From Paenibacillus dauci (GTDB lineage Bacteria; Bacillota; Bacilli; Paenibacillales; Paenibacillaceae): a stretch of DNA of 64,000 nt. Shown piece after piece: positions 45,839 through 55,178 of this stretch (the first letter of the stretch is position 1; every line of letters begins with the position of its first letter). The position numbers were made by a program, and so were the translations under genes. Location: NCBI RefSeq assembly GCF_000971985.1, contig NZ_LAQQ01000002.1, forward strand, positions 186,001 through 250,000. Direction: 5' to 3'. The notes beneath the pieces are model-generated. The model had not been told where the DNA came from. It saw only the letters and a program-made list of their open reading frames with translations, and ran no database searches.

Positions 45839-46096
45839 TTATTTATACTGGTCGACAACGGTTTTGGCATGTTTAAGAGATAAACCGTAGCGGCTGCGAA
45901 CCTGTTTGATCGCTTCGATATACGGCAGTTTGTTAAGAACTTCCTTAATAAAGGCTTGAACTTCCGGGCTGTCCCGATGAGCTTCATACAAGGAATCTTC
46001 CAGTTGATTTAAACGGCGGGCATTGAAGAAGTTATTCATTGCCAGGGATACGAGTGCCAGTACCAAGCATGCAATGACCAGAGTAGTGTTATCCAT
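45839..46096 (-). CDS. Small membrane protein with ribosomal L7/L12 C-terminal-like domain
   Basis: An 85-residue protein. One membrane helix (about 4-24) is followed by a linker and a segment LPYIEAIKQVRSRYGLSLKHAKTVVDQ (about 57-83) that matches the helix-turn-helix of the L7/L12 C-terminal domain (I-x-x-V-R-x-x-x-G-L-x-L-x-x-A-K-x-x-V-D). It is not the ribosomal protein: there is no N-terminal dimer domain and a membrane anchor is added. Its role is unknown. Ribosome site GGAG is at about 46105. Confidence 0.75.
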   Translation of the reverse strand: MDNTTLVIACLVLALVSLAMNNFFNARRLNQLEDSLYEAHRDSPEVQAFIKEVLNKLPYIEAIKQVRSRYGLSLKHAKTVVDQYK

Positions 46097-46443
46097 AGAC
46101 AGTCTCCTTTATCATAGTGTAAGCAGCAGGCTAGGCAGTAATGAATCAAATACGTTTTAAGAAAAAATGTATTCAATCTAGTGTATATACCTGTGCTGCT
46201 TCTATATTCACCGTATCATACGTGAACAGGTAATTTAACAAAATTCCGGCATTTTACTGAAATTGGTAAAATGGATATAGTGAAATGGGGCTAGATTATG
46301 GTAAATTGTAGTGAACTCCAGCCTATAAATACATAGCATATCAAGAAGCCGCCTTTTCACAATCCCATGGAAAAGGCGGCTTCTTTTATTCAAATCGATT
46401 ATTCTTATCTATTTCTACTTACTTTATTCACATTAATTAAATC
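46097..46443. other. Intergenic region holding the pgmB terminator
   Basis: About 350 bp, AT-rich. The only clear element is the strong hairpin at 46343-46385. Confidence 0.4.
46343..46385. terminator. Terminator downstream of pgmB
   Basis: A 16-bp perfect stem AAGAAGCCGCCTTTTC / GAAAAGGCGGCTTCTT. The U-run is modest on the minus side. Confidence 0.75.
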
Positions 46444-47130
46444 TTACATCTGCTCTACAGCCGTACGCTGATACTGCACCAGCAGCTTGTCCAGCGACAG
46501 CTCAGCTGTACTTGCGTACACAATATCCGCTTCAGCCAGCGTTGTGCTGTCTCCAACACCAACTGCGAACATGCCTGCGCCCTTGATCGACGTAACGCCT
46601 GCGGCTGCATCTTCGATACCAAGGCAGGCAGCGGGATCAACTCCGAGCTGCTCGGCAGCTTTGAGGAAGATCTCCGGGTCAGGCTTGGAGTTGCGTATCT
46701 TGGCAGCGTCGACGATGGTATCGAACGAATCGCGCAGCTGCAGCGAATCCATGACGGAAAAGGCATTTTTGCTAACCGAAGCGAGTCCGATCTTCAGACC
46801 TCGCGCATGAATGTCCGTGATCAGCTCGCGAATGCCTGGCAGTACATCATCCGGCGTCACCTGCTTGATCAGCTCTACATAGTGATCGTTCTTTTGCTTG
46901 GCAAGTTCCAGCTTCTCTTCATCAGAATAGCTGTTTTCCTTGCCGCCCAGCGCGAGGATCTTATTGAGCGAATCCATACGGGAGACGCCTTTCAGTTCCT
47001 CGTTGAACTCGCGGGTAAAAGGAACACCGATGCTTTCGCCGAGTGCCTTCCATGCGAGGTAGTGATACTCGGCGGTGTCTGTCACGACACCGTCGAGGTC
47101 GAAGATAACGGCTTGCAGTTCCGGACGCAT
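46444..47130 (-). CDS. pgmB: Beta-phosphoglucomutase
   Basis: A 228-residue HAD-superfamily enzyme. The nucleophile motif is FDLDGVVTD (D11, D13), followed by the cap, RMDSLNKIL (beta-PGM-type), SVSKNA, SKPDPEIFLKAAEQLG, and GIEDAAAGVTSIKGAG. It converts beta-glucose-1-phosphate to glucose-6-phosphate. The ATG shares its A with the maltose phosphorylase stop (TGATG), and GGAGG lies nine bases upstream. Together with the upstream phosphorylase it forms a maltose-degradation pair. Confidence 0.95.
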   Translation of the reverse strand: MRPELQAVIFDLDGVVTDTAEYHYLAWKALGESIGVPFTREFNEELKGVSRMDSLNKILALGGKENSYSDEEKLELAKQKNDHYVELIKQVTPDDVLPGIRELITDIHARGLKIGLASVSKNAFSVMDSLQLRDSFDTIVDAAKIRNSKPDPEIFLKAAEQLGVDPAACLGIEDAAAGVTSIKGAGMFAVGVGDSTTLAEADIVYASTAELSLDKLLVQYQRTAVEQM

Positions 47131-49463
47131 CAAGCTTCGCCTCCTACCAGCACCTCGGCCGCTTTTTCTTTTTTGAGTACGGGTACCGTATGCTTGCCGT
47201 CTGCCGGCAGGGTGATCTTCTCACCGTACAGCTGCAGTGACAGTTCCGGACCTTCCTGGGTCAGCTGTACCAGCTCGCGGGATACTTCCACTTTGATAAA
47301 GTGATCACGGTAGACAATATTAAAGCTATAACGATCCCATGCTTGTGGGATAAATGGCGCAAAGCTGAGTTTCTCATTGGCGGTACGCATACCGGCAAAT
47401 CCCTGTACAATTCCGAGCCATGATCCGGTCATGCTCGTGATGTGCAGGCCGTCTTCGGTATCGTTATTGTAGTTGTCCAGATCCAGACGTGCGGTGCGGT
47501 TGTACATCTCGTATGCTTTTTCTTCCATACCCAGTTCCGCAGCCAGAATGCTGTGGATACAAGGAGACAGGGAAGATTCATGAACCGTCATCGGCTCGTA
47601 GAATTCAAAGTTGCGGCGTTTTTCTTCCGCAGTGTATTGGTCGTTCAGGAAATACAGTCCCTGCAGCACGTCCGCCTGTTTGATAAAGCAACTGCGCAGG
47701 ATTTTGTCCCAGGACCATTTCTGGTTGATCGGACGGTCTGCCGGATCGAGATCGTCGGCGCTCATTAGATCCTTGTCGAGGAACGTGTCATGCTGGACGA
47801 AGACGCCGAGTTCTTCATCATATGGCAGATACATGTTGTCAACGATATGCTGCCATTTCGCCAGCTCTTCATCATTGATATCGAGCTTGGAGATCGCTTC
47901 GGTATGACCGGCAGCCTGCAGCTCACGTACTACCTTAATCGTATATTCCAGTGTCCACGCCGAGATCCGGTTGGTGTACCAGTTGTTGTTAACATTGTTC
48001 TCGTACTCATTCGGACCGGTGACGCCATGGATCATGTACTGTCCCTGACGCTTGCTGTAGTGAACGCGGTCTGCCCAGAAGCGGGAAATACCTGTCAGTA
48101 CATCCAGACCGTACTGGTGCAGATAGTCACGGTCTCCGGTATAGTTCACATAATTGTATACCGCATAAGCGATCGCACTATTACGGTGAATCTCTTCAAA
48201 AGTAATCTCCCACTCGTTATGGCACTCTACGCCGGTAAAGGTAACCATCGGATAGAGCGCACCCTGCAGACCTTGCTGCTGGGCGTTATGATAGGCGCCG
48301 TCCAGCTGGTTGTGACGATAAATACAGAGATTACGGGCAACCTCAGGCTTGGCTGTAGACAGATAGAGCGGCAGTGCATATGCTTCTGTATCCCAGTAGG
48401 TAGCGCCGCCGTATTTCTCGCCGGTGAATCCTTTGGGGCCGATATTCAGACGGGCATCTTCACCATAATAGGTAGAGAACAGCTGGAACAGATTGAAGCG
48501 GATACCCTGTTGGGCTTCGTCATCGCCTTCAATCGCTACGTCCGCCATTTCCCAGCGTTTGCTCCATCCTTGGGCATGAGCGGTAAGCAGTGCTTCATAT
48601 CCCTGATCGGCAGCACGATTCAGTACAGCTTCGCCGTTCTCCGGCAGCGTGCCACGCGGATGATCACGGTCGGTGGTCAGAGCGATGTATTTGTACAACG
48701 TCACTGTCTGTCCCTGTTCTGCCTGGAAAGTTACCGTATTCTCTACATATTCTTCTCGGGAAGCGTAGGAGACTGTCGATGTACCGCCTACTACATCAAG
48801 TCGCATGGAAGCAGCAATCTGGAAGGTCGGTGTACCAAAGGAATTCTCCTTGGTCTGCATCACCAGATGACCATTCCGCTCACTGGCGGATTTATCGATT
48901 TCGACCCAGAAATCTTCGTCATAGTTGGAATCCTCGTTGCGGATATCGCCGTCCAGATAAGGGATCAGGGTAACTTCGCCGCTGTAGTTCACAGGAGTGA
49001 CCGCATACTTGATAACCGCCAGTTCCTGTTCGGCAACCGAGAGGAAGCGGGAGGTCTGGATACGGGTTTCCTTGTCCCCGTGAATAATAGTAAATTCGCG
49101 GGATAGCACGCCCTGCTGCATATCGAGTTCACGGTAGTAGTTTTTGAGCTTGGACTGGCTCAGATCCACCTCTTCGCCATCCAGCAGCAGGCGGATACCG
49201 ATATAGTTGATGGAATTGATTACTTTACCAAAATAATGCGGATAGCCGTTCTTCCACCAGCCAACACGGGTCTTGTCCGGGAACCAGACGCCGGCGACAT
49301 AGGAGCCGCGGTGCATATCGCCACTGTAATTCTCTTCGAAATTACCGCGCATGCCCATGTGACCGTTACCAAGGCTCATCATACTTTCTGCAAGGCGGAA
49401 TTCTTCCGTATGCAGTTCGTGTTCAACAATTTTCCACGGGTGAATATCAAACAATCTTTTCAT
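47130..49463 (-). CDS. Maltose phosphorylase (GH65)
   Basis: A 777-residue GH65 enzyme. Glycan-phosphorylase features: YWDTEAY (about 356-362), [25 protein letters not shown], and [19 protein letters not shown], where E486 in GPNEY is the expected general acid. Length and the latter segment fit maltose phosphorylases from lactobacilli better than kojibiose or trehalose phosphorylases, but specificity needs testing. It splits maltose with phosphate into glucose and beta-glucose-1-phosphate, which pgmB then uses. A palindromic operator lies about 50 bp upstream of the start. Confidence 0.9.
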   Translation of the reverse strand: MKRLFDIHPWKIVEHELHTEEFRLAESMMSLGNGHMGMRGNFEENYSGDMHRGSYVAGVWFPDKTRVGWWKNGYPHYFGKVINSINYIGIRLLLDGEEVDLSQSKLKNYYRELDMQQGVLSREFTIIHGDKETRIQTSRFLSVAEQELAVIKYAVTPVNYSGEVTLIPYLDGDIRNEDSNYDEDFWVEIDKSASERNGHLVMQTKENSFGTPTFQIAASMRLDVVGGTSTVSYASREEYVENTVTFQAEQGQTVTLYKYIALTTDRDHPRGTLPENGEAVLNRAADQGYEALLTAHAQGWSKRWEMADVAIEGDDEAQQGIRFNLFQLFSTYYGEDARLNIGPKGFTGEKYGGATYWDTEAYALPLYLSTAKPEVARNLCIYRHNQLDGAYHNAQQQGLQGALYPMVTFTGVECHNEWEITFEEIHRNSAIAYAVYNYVNYTGDRDYLHQYGLDVLTGISRFWADRVHYSKRQGQYMIHGVTGPNEYENNVNNNWYTNRISAWTLEYTIKVVRELQAAGHTEAISKLDINDEELAKWQHIVDNMYLPYDEELGVFVQHDTFLDKDLMSADDLDPADRPINQKWSWDKILRSCFIKQADVLQGLYFLNDQYTAEEKRRNFEFYEPMTVHESSLSPCIHSILAAELGMEEKAYEMYNRTARLDLDNYNNDTEDGLHITSMTGSWLGIVQGFAGMRTANEKLSFAPFIPQAWDRYSFNIVYRDHFIKVEVSRELVQLTQEGPELSLQLYGEKITLPADGKHTVPVLKKEKAAEVLVGGEA

Positions 49464-50103
49464 GAGAAATCACTCATTTCCTGGAGAGTTGGGTACAGCT
49501 GGTGACTATTGTGCAAACGTTTGCCTAAAGCGCCGAAAAAAAAGCCCTGGCCATCAAGCTGGATTTGAGACTCATTATACATGATTACCATTTGCCCCGC
49601 TAGTACCTTTTTTGATAGCGTATTCATTCCCGATAATAAAGGCATTTTACAGAATCGAAAAGGGCTGACTTATAGTCTCCTTTTTGGGCTGATAGCGGGC
49701 GTATATGCACCTTCTTGTTTTATAAAGTAGGGAATAGGTTGGGAAAGTATTAGGATAAATGGAGGAAGGAATTAGTAGCAATTTTTGTAATTAAATACTG
49801 TAATATTTATTAAGGCTGTTAGGCAGAAATTAAACCGGAATTCTGCATTTAACAGAATTAAATTTTATAGAGATGGATACAGCCCGAATACTTGCAAGCA
49901 TCCAGCGCGGATTTTCATTCATTTATTAGCATGCAGCTGTCAAAAGGTATACCGGATTCACAGCAAATGTAGGCGATTTTCCCGATTATGGGTACAAGAT
50001 ATTAGCGTCAGATATATATAGGTGCCAGGCATATATGAAGCTTGCCCATATAAAATAAAAAAATGAAGCCAAACGAAGAATGAAAAAAGCAGGGGGTTGC
50101 AGC
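49464..50103. other. Intergenic region between maltose operon and metallopeptidase
   Basis: About 640 bp, AT-rich. It contains the GCAAACGTTTGC palindrome and a TATAAT (minus strand, 49574-49579) for the maltose operon, plus an AGGGGG ribosome site for the metallopeptidase. Short frames here lack ribosome sites or known motifs. No RNA gene recognised. Confidence 0.5.
49513..49524. promoter_or_regulatory. LacI/CcpA-type operator palindrome upstream of maltose phosphorylase
   Basis: GCAAACGTTTGC is a perfect 12-bp palindrome with the central CG typical of LacI-family sites. It lies downstream of a consensus -10 (49574-49579, minus), so a bound repressor would act as a roadblock. This suits carbon-catabolite or maltose control. 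Confidence 0.65.
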
Positions 50104-50955
50104 ATGAAATGGCAGGGTAGACGAGCAAGTACGAATGTGGAAGACCGTCGCGGCAGAGGCGGCAAGACGATTGTGGGAGGCGGCATTGGCGGGATCATCT
50201 TGATCATTATCGTGATGCTGCTGGGTGGTAATCCTTCCAGTCTGATCAATAATATGACCTCCAGCGGAACGCAGACCGTTGGCAATTATCAAGGTACTTC
50301 TCAGGAAGAAGAGCTGGTCGACTTTGTCTCGGTCGTACTGGCGGATACAGAGGATGTATGGAGCGATGTGTTCAAGCAGCAGGGACTCACCTACAAGAAT
50401 CCGGAGCTGGTTATCTACAGCGGCAGTGTACAGTCTGCCTGTGGTACAGCAAGTTCGGCGGTGGGACCGTTCTATTGTCCCGGTGACCAGAAATTATATA
50501 TTGATCTGAGCTTCTATGATGAATTGAAGCAGCAATTCCAGGCACCCGGTGATTTTGCGATGGCTTATGTGGTTGCCCATGAGGTTGGTCATCATGTACA
50601 GACACTGCTGGGTACAATGGACAAGATTGAACCATACCGTCAGCGTCTGAGCGAAAAGGAATTCAATACCAAATACCAGGTACGAATCGAGCTGCAGGCC
50701 GATTATTATGCGGGAGTATGGGCTCATTATGAACAGGGCAAGAACTTGCTGGAACAGGGCGATCTGGAGGAAGCACTAACGGCTGCGAGTGCTGTCGGGG
50801 ATGATACGATCCAGCAGCGTGCACAGGGTTATGTGGTGCCGGACAGCTTTACCCATGGTACTTCCGAACAGCGCAAGCGCTGGTTCTACAAAGGATTTGA
50901 GTCGGGAACGATTCAGGGTGGAGACACATTCAGTGTGAGCGATGGCAGTTTGTAA
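50104..50955 (+). CDS. YpfJ/KPN_02809-family neutral zinc metallopeptidase
   Basis: A 283-residue protein. A basic start (MKWQGRRASTNVEDRRGRGG) leads into one membrane helix (about 20-42) and an extracytoplasmic peptidase domain. HEVGHHVQ near residue 162 is the HExxH zinc site. The start motif W-x-x-R-x-S-x-N-V-E-D-R-R and FYCPGDQKLYIDLSFYDEL, QADYYAGVWAH, SFTHGTSEQRKRWFYKGFE are characteristic of the family. ATG 50104 has AGGGGG; ATG 50080 does not. Confidence 0.93.
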   Translation: MKWQGRRASTNVEDRRGRGGKTIVGGGIGGIILIIIVMLLGGNPSSLINNMTSSGTQTVGNYQGTSQEEELVDFVSVVLADTEDVWSDVFKQQGLTYKNPELVIYSGSVQSACGTASSAVGPFYCPGDQKLYIDLSFYDELKQQFQAPGDFAMAYVVAHEVGHHVQTLLGTMDKIEPYRQRLSEKEFNTKYQVRIELQADYYAGVWAHYEQGKNLLEQGDLEEALTAASAVGDDTIQQRAQGYVVPDSFTHGTSEQRKRWFYKGFESGTIQGGDTFSVSDGSL

Positions 50956-51002
50956 GCTGTTATGGATAGCAAGCGATCAGGGATATATATACGTAATAGA
51001 AG

Positions 51003-51055
51003 CACAGCCAAAAGGCTTGCCTTCTCCGTCTGGAGTGGGCAAGCCTTTTGGCTGT
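51003..51055 (+). terminator. Hairpin after the metallopeptidase gene
   Basis: ACAGCCAAAAGGCTTGCC pairs with GGCAAGCCTTTTGGCTGT, 18 bp perfect. A long stem but with no proper T-run. Confidence 0.65.
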
Positions 51056-51223
51056 ATATAGATGATGCTGTATATGCATGGATAAAATTGATGTTCATGT
51101 AGCTGCGGGAGAAAGCAGTAAATAGAGCAAACTTGTTGATTATTTGTTCAGCAGCTTTGGATATATCGGTTTGGTTTTTATGCTACTCGGGTTGGCTTGG
51201 TGTAGCACTCCACCTGCAACCTG

Positions 51224-53893
51224 CTAGTGCAGATGATCCTGCTGGAAAGTCTTCTCGATCTCCGAAGCGATCACCGGTTTGCTGAACAGATAGCCCTGCA
51301 TTTCATAGCAGTCAATGCCTTTGAGAATATCTGCCTGCTGCCGGTCTTCGACGCCTTCTGCGATAATGTTGAGATTCAGTCCATACGCCAGATTGATAAT
51401 AGAGGCAATAATGGAGTGGCTATCCTTTTCATTGATCTTGCTAATGAATTCGCGGGCGATCTTCAGCTTGTCGATCGGGAAGCTGGCGAGATAAGACAAA
51501 GAAGAATATCCGGTTCCAAAATCATCAATAGAAATAGAGACACCCAGACTTTTCAGTGCATGCAGCTGCGGGATAACATTATGGATATGACTCATCGCAA
51601 TCGACTCGGTGATCTCCAGATCGAGATAACTCGGGTCCAGACCGGTTTCGCGCAATACTTCAGCTACCGTATCCGCCAGATTGCCCTGCTGGAACTGGCG
51701 CGGCGACAGATTGACACCCATTTTGATATAGTGCCCCTGATCGGCCCACTTCTTGGCCTGATAGCAGGCCTCCAGCAGTACCCAGCGTCCAATGGACAGT
51801 ATACTGCCGGTATCTTCGGCGACCGGGATAAATTCCAGCGGTGCAATCCAGCCGAGCTGTGGATGCTGCCAGCGCAGTAGTGCTTCCACACCGACCACTT
51901 TGCCGGAAGAGGCATCGACCTGGGATTGATAATGCAGCAGCAGCTCATCGTTATCCAGTGCGAAGCCGATACTTTGTTCCAGCAGCAGCTTGCGAGTGAT
52001 TTTCTCGTCATTATCGTCGTAGATCAGATAATGTGCTTTGCCGTTGACCTTGACCTGATACATTGCCCGGTCGGCTTTTTGTACAAGAGTGGCTATATCG
52101 GAGGAATGATCCGGATAAATGGCAATACCAATGCTGGGAGTACAGACGATTTTGTGCTGGCGGATATAATGCGGCTGTTGAAGGGACTCCAGGATTGCCT
52201 GTGCTGTATCGTTAATGAGGCGATCATCGTCCAGGATAGGCAGAAGCAGAGTAAACTCGTCGCCTCCTCTGCGGGCAACAATACTGTCTTCCGGTACATG
52301 GGCAGTCAATCGACCAGCTACAGAAAGCAGCAGCTGATCTCCTACATCATGACCGAGTGTATCGTTCACATGCTTGAACCGGTCCAGATCGATAAAGAAT
52401 ACGGCAAATCGCTGAATATGGGACTGTGATGTCATCCATTTGAGATTCTCGTCGTAGGCTGCCCGATTATAGACACCTGTCAATGGATCATGATAAGCGA
52501 GATAATGGATACGCTCTTCATTGCTCTTTTTCTCTGTAATATCTTTGGCGATCGCAAAAGCACCAACAGTACGGCCCTTAATCATAATCGGAATATTGGT
52601 CATCTGTACCTGAATCAGCCTGCCATTACGAGCCTGCAGGCAGAGTTCATAGCTCTGGGGTTGCCCTTCCCAGGATTGACGGAAATGCATACGTGCCATC
52701 TCTCTGTACTGCTCCGGGATAAAAGTAGTATTGGTCAGCAAATGGAGATCATCTTCGCTATAACCAAGCATTCTGGAGGCGGATTCATTGATACTCAAAA
52801 TATTGCCGTACAGATCCAGTGAGCAGACCGCATCCGGATGATACCGGAAGAGGGAACGATACTGTTCTTCGCTGCTCTCCAGAGCCGTCGTTTTCTCGGA
52901 TAGATTGACGAGCAGCATGCGGTTCTCCATGAGAATCATTAACTGCCGGATGACGACGAACAGGATGGATAAGCCACACCCCAGTGTAATCGCATTACGG
53001 CTGCCGGAGTCGATAACCATAACCATGAACAGGACAATCACAGTTATATACGGCAGCAGTGTCCGTACCCAGTCCGGCTTTTCCACTACTTCGAGCGGCA
53101 AGGTATTCTGCGGAGCTGGCAGTTGTTCCAGAGACTTTTTATATACAATACCGGTTAGACCCATCAACAGCAGGCTAAGACCAAAGCATGGATCGGACCA
53201 GGTAACCCAGCTGGCATCCTGGGTATATACTGCCACCGAAAACATGCAGTCGCCGATGATCTGCGTGAGCACTCCTGCGAACAGCAGGTACAGCATGCGC
53301 TCCGGCCAGATCGTACGGAAGCCAAAGTAAATACCCAGCGCCGACAGCAAGAGGATCAGGTCGCCAACAGGGTAAGCCAGCGCAATAATCATGGCCAGAG
53401 GTGATATGTGAGGAGCACTCATAATCGGCTGCAGCACATACTGCCAGCTCAGACTGATCGCTGCAGTCATAACAATCGCAATGTCAAAGATAAACCGAAC
53501 AACGCCATAGACTCTCAGCTTGCGCGATACCTGATAGACCAATGCTGCCAGATAAAATAAAGGCTGCAGCACATAAAAAATATCGGCTGTGCCTGGAAAA
53601 GGCAGTTCTTCATGCAAGATGGAGTTGTCATACAGCCAGATGATGTTGGCAATTAGACTGCTCATACATCCCAGCATCAGCAGCATCCATAACGGACGAC
53701 AGTCATTACTGCCGCGAAGATAGGCAGAGAACAGCCATATCAAGGCAACAATGCCTGCCAGAACCGTCAGTACATTCCCGCCCCAATCCAGTATAGATTC
53801 ATTACCCTGCCACGACAGGATCCAGGTGTAATACAGCATCATGTATATAGTGATCAGCAGAAATGCAGTAAGTGGCTTGCTTCGTCTCTTCAT
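51224..53893 (-). CDS. Membrane PAS-GGDEF-EAL protein, paralogue B
   Basis: An 889-residue paralogue of 35707-38451 with the same order: about eight membrane helices, PAS, GGDEF, EAL. GGDEF is intact (543-547 in ARRGGDEFTLL). In contrast to paralogue A, the I-site is lost (PEDS at 534-537). The EAL domain keeps [36 protein letters not shown] and [11 protein letters not shown] 53893 has AAGGAG eight bases upstream; an in-frame TTG at 53899 is too close. Two copies with different inhibition sites suggest divided roles. Confidence 0.93.
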   Translation of the reverse strand: MKRRSKPLTAFLLITIYMMLYYTWILSWQGNESILDWGGNVLTVLAGIVALIWLFSAYLRGSNDCRPLWMLLMLGCMSSLIANIIWLYDNSILHEELPFPGTADIFYVLQPLFYLAALVYQVSRKLRVYGVVRFIFDIAIVMTAAISLSWQYVLQPIMSAPHISPLAMIIALAYPVGDLILLLSALGIYFGFRTIWPERMLYLLFAGVLTQIIGDCMFSVAVYTQDASWVTWSDPCFGLSLLLMGLTGIVYKKSLEQLPAPQNTLPLEVVEKPDWVRTLLPYITVIVLFMVMVIDSGSRNAITLGCGLSILFVVIRQLMILMENRMLLVNLSEKTTALESSEEQYRSLFRYHPDAVCSLDLYGNILSINESASRMLGYSEDDLHLLTNTTFIPEQYREMARMHFRQSWEGQPQSYELCLQARNGRLIQVQMTNIPIMIKGRTVGAFAIAKDITEKKSNEERIHYLAYHDPLTGVYNRAAYDENLKWMTSQSHIQRFAVFFIDLDRFKHVNDTLGHDVGDQLLLSVAGRLTAHVPEDSIVARRGGDEFTLLLPILDDDRLINDTAQAILESLQQPHYIRQHKIVCTPSIGIAIYPDHSSDIATLVQKADRAMYQVKVNGKAHYLIYDDNDEKITRKLLLEQSIGFALDNDELLLHYQSQVDASSGKVVGVEALLRWQHPQLGWIAPLEFIPVAEDTGSILSIGRWVLLEACYQAKKWADQGHYIKMGVNLSPRQFQQGNLADTVAEVLRETGLDPSYLDLEITESIAMSHIHNVIPQLHALKSLGVSISIDDFGTGYSSLSYLASFPIDKLKIAREFISKINEKDSHSIIASIINLAYGLNLNIIAEGVEDRQQADILKGIDCYEMQGYLFSKPVIASEIEKTFQQDHLH

Positions 53894-54028
53894 TTCCAAA
53901 ACTCCTTAATGTTCGCATCCAGCCTTCCAACCAGAGTATCCGTATACCTCACGTACCCTTTTTATATAGTCAAAAATTCCTTATTCTATATAACGGAATA
54001 AAAGCTAAGTAACTGAATAGGTAAGGTG

Positions 54029-54046
54029 TTTAAATGACGATTTAAA
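54029..54046. promoter_or_regulatory. Small palindrome between the GGDEF-EAL B and TIM-barrel genes
   Basis: TTTAAAT / ATTTAAA arms around GACG (54029-54046). A possible operator, evidence weak. Confidence 0.3.
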
Positions 54047-54152
54047 TGCATATTGATGAGGCGGGATTGGGAATGCGTAATTGTGTATTATATGATTAGA
54101 AGAGACCTGCTGATTTGGTTCCATTTACAGAAAGATACAGAGGAGTGGCAGT

Positions 54153-54926
54153 ATGAATAATATGCGTCTAAAAAGTAGCCTGGATCGGGAAAGTCTGGAT
54201 GACCGTCTGCAGTATGAACCGGAGATTATCGAATTTTTCCTGAGCGTGGATGATCTGGAGCAGAGCGATCTGATTCGCTCGCGGATTCGTGAACTGCGGG
54301 AGCGCGGTATCCGTGTCTATCTTCATCATCCGACCCGATATAACGGCAAATTCCTGGATATTCTGAGCCCGGACCCGGATCGCTATCGATATTATCAGGA
54401 ATCAACGGAACGTCTGGTAGCCATCTGCCAGGAGGAAGGTGCCAAATGCGTGATTCATGCCAATTACGTCAAAAGCGAGAACCCCGAAATTACGCGGGAG
54501 CGCACCCTGCTGATGAAAGCAGAGATCGAGAAGATACTGGTCTATGGACGGGATGTGCTGCTGTGGGAAGATTCGACCGACGGGCTGTTCTGTTATGCCA
54601 ACCCTTATTTGATTGATGAAGTAATCATTCCACTGCAGCTACCGGTTAACGTCGATGTCAGCCATACCTTTATCAGCTTCCGCGGAGATAACGAACGTCT
54701 GCGCGATGTGTTGGAACGGACAGCGCCCTATGCGCAGTATTATCATCTGGTGGACAGTATGGGAGAATATCATGACTCACTGCCGCTTGGTCAGGGCAAA
54801 ATTGATTGGCATATGGTCAAGAAGCTGGTGAACGGCAAGGACTATATTTTCGAAATCAATCTGAATGGCGGACATATCGACTGTACGCCGATGGTAGAAA
54901 GTGCGCGTTATTTTGATACCCTCTGA
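54153..54926 (+). CDS. Sugar-phosphate isomerase/epimerase-like TIM-barrel protein
   Basis: A 257-residue protein of the AP-endonuclease-2/xylose-isomerase-like TIM-barrel group. It has strand-helix alternation with VYLHHPTRY (His pair), VIHANYV, VLLWEDSTDGL (E), NVDVSHTF (D, H), YYHLVDSMGEYHDSLPLGQGKIDW, and EINLNGG. These residues are the usual metal-binding His/Glu/Asp set, so an isomerase or epimerase on a small sugar or inositol is likely. The neighbourhood does not identify the substrate. Strong AGGAG site. Confidence 0.82.
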   Translation: MNNMRLKSSLDRESLDDRLQYEPEIIEFFLSVDDLEQSDLIRSRIRELRERGIRVYLHHPTRYNGKFLDILSPDPDRYRYYQESTERLVAICQEEGAKCVIHANYVKSENPEITRERTLLMKAEIEKILVYGRDVLLWEDSTDGLFCYANPYLIDEVIIPLQLPVNVDVSHTFISFRGDNERLRDVLERTAPYAQYYHLVDSMGEYHDSLPLGQGKIDWHMVKKLVNGKDYIFEINLNGGHIDCTPMVESARYFDTL

Positions 54927-54962
54927 ACCCTTACATCATCCTATAAGGCATCACTATAAAAG

Positions 54963-54995
54963 AAGCAGACTTCTGGTAACAGGAGGTCTGCTTTT
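54963..54995 (+). terminator. Terminator of the TIM-barrel gene
   Basis: AAGCAGACTTCTG pairs with CAGGAGGTCTGCTT, with imperfect centre and a T-run following. Confidence 0.75.
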
Positions 54996-55178
54996 TGTTT
55001 GCTTCATTTGCTATATTTTATTGCTCATGCATTTTTCGCCATTTTGTCACTAATGTGAAATATTCATAGCTTCTGTAGACACCAATTCGGTTACTATACC
55101 AATAAAGGGACACGCTTGATACAGCATGACCGACCAGAGCCAGCGGGCCTTTTCTATTTTACAGGAGGTGCAGATTTT

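Noticed and set aside
47790-49106. 438-residue antisense frame inside maltose phosphorylase
   Set aside because: Shadow of a highly conserved GH65 gene; no ribosome site or motif.
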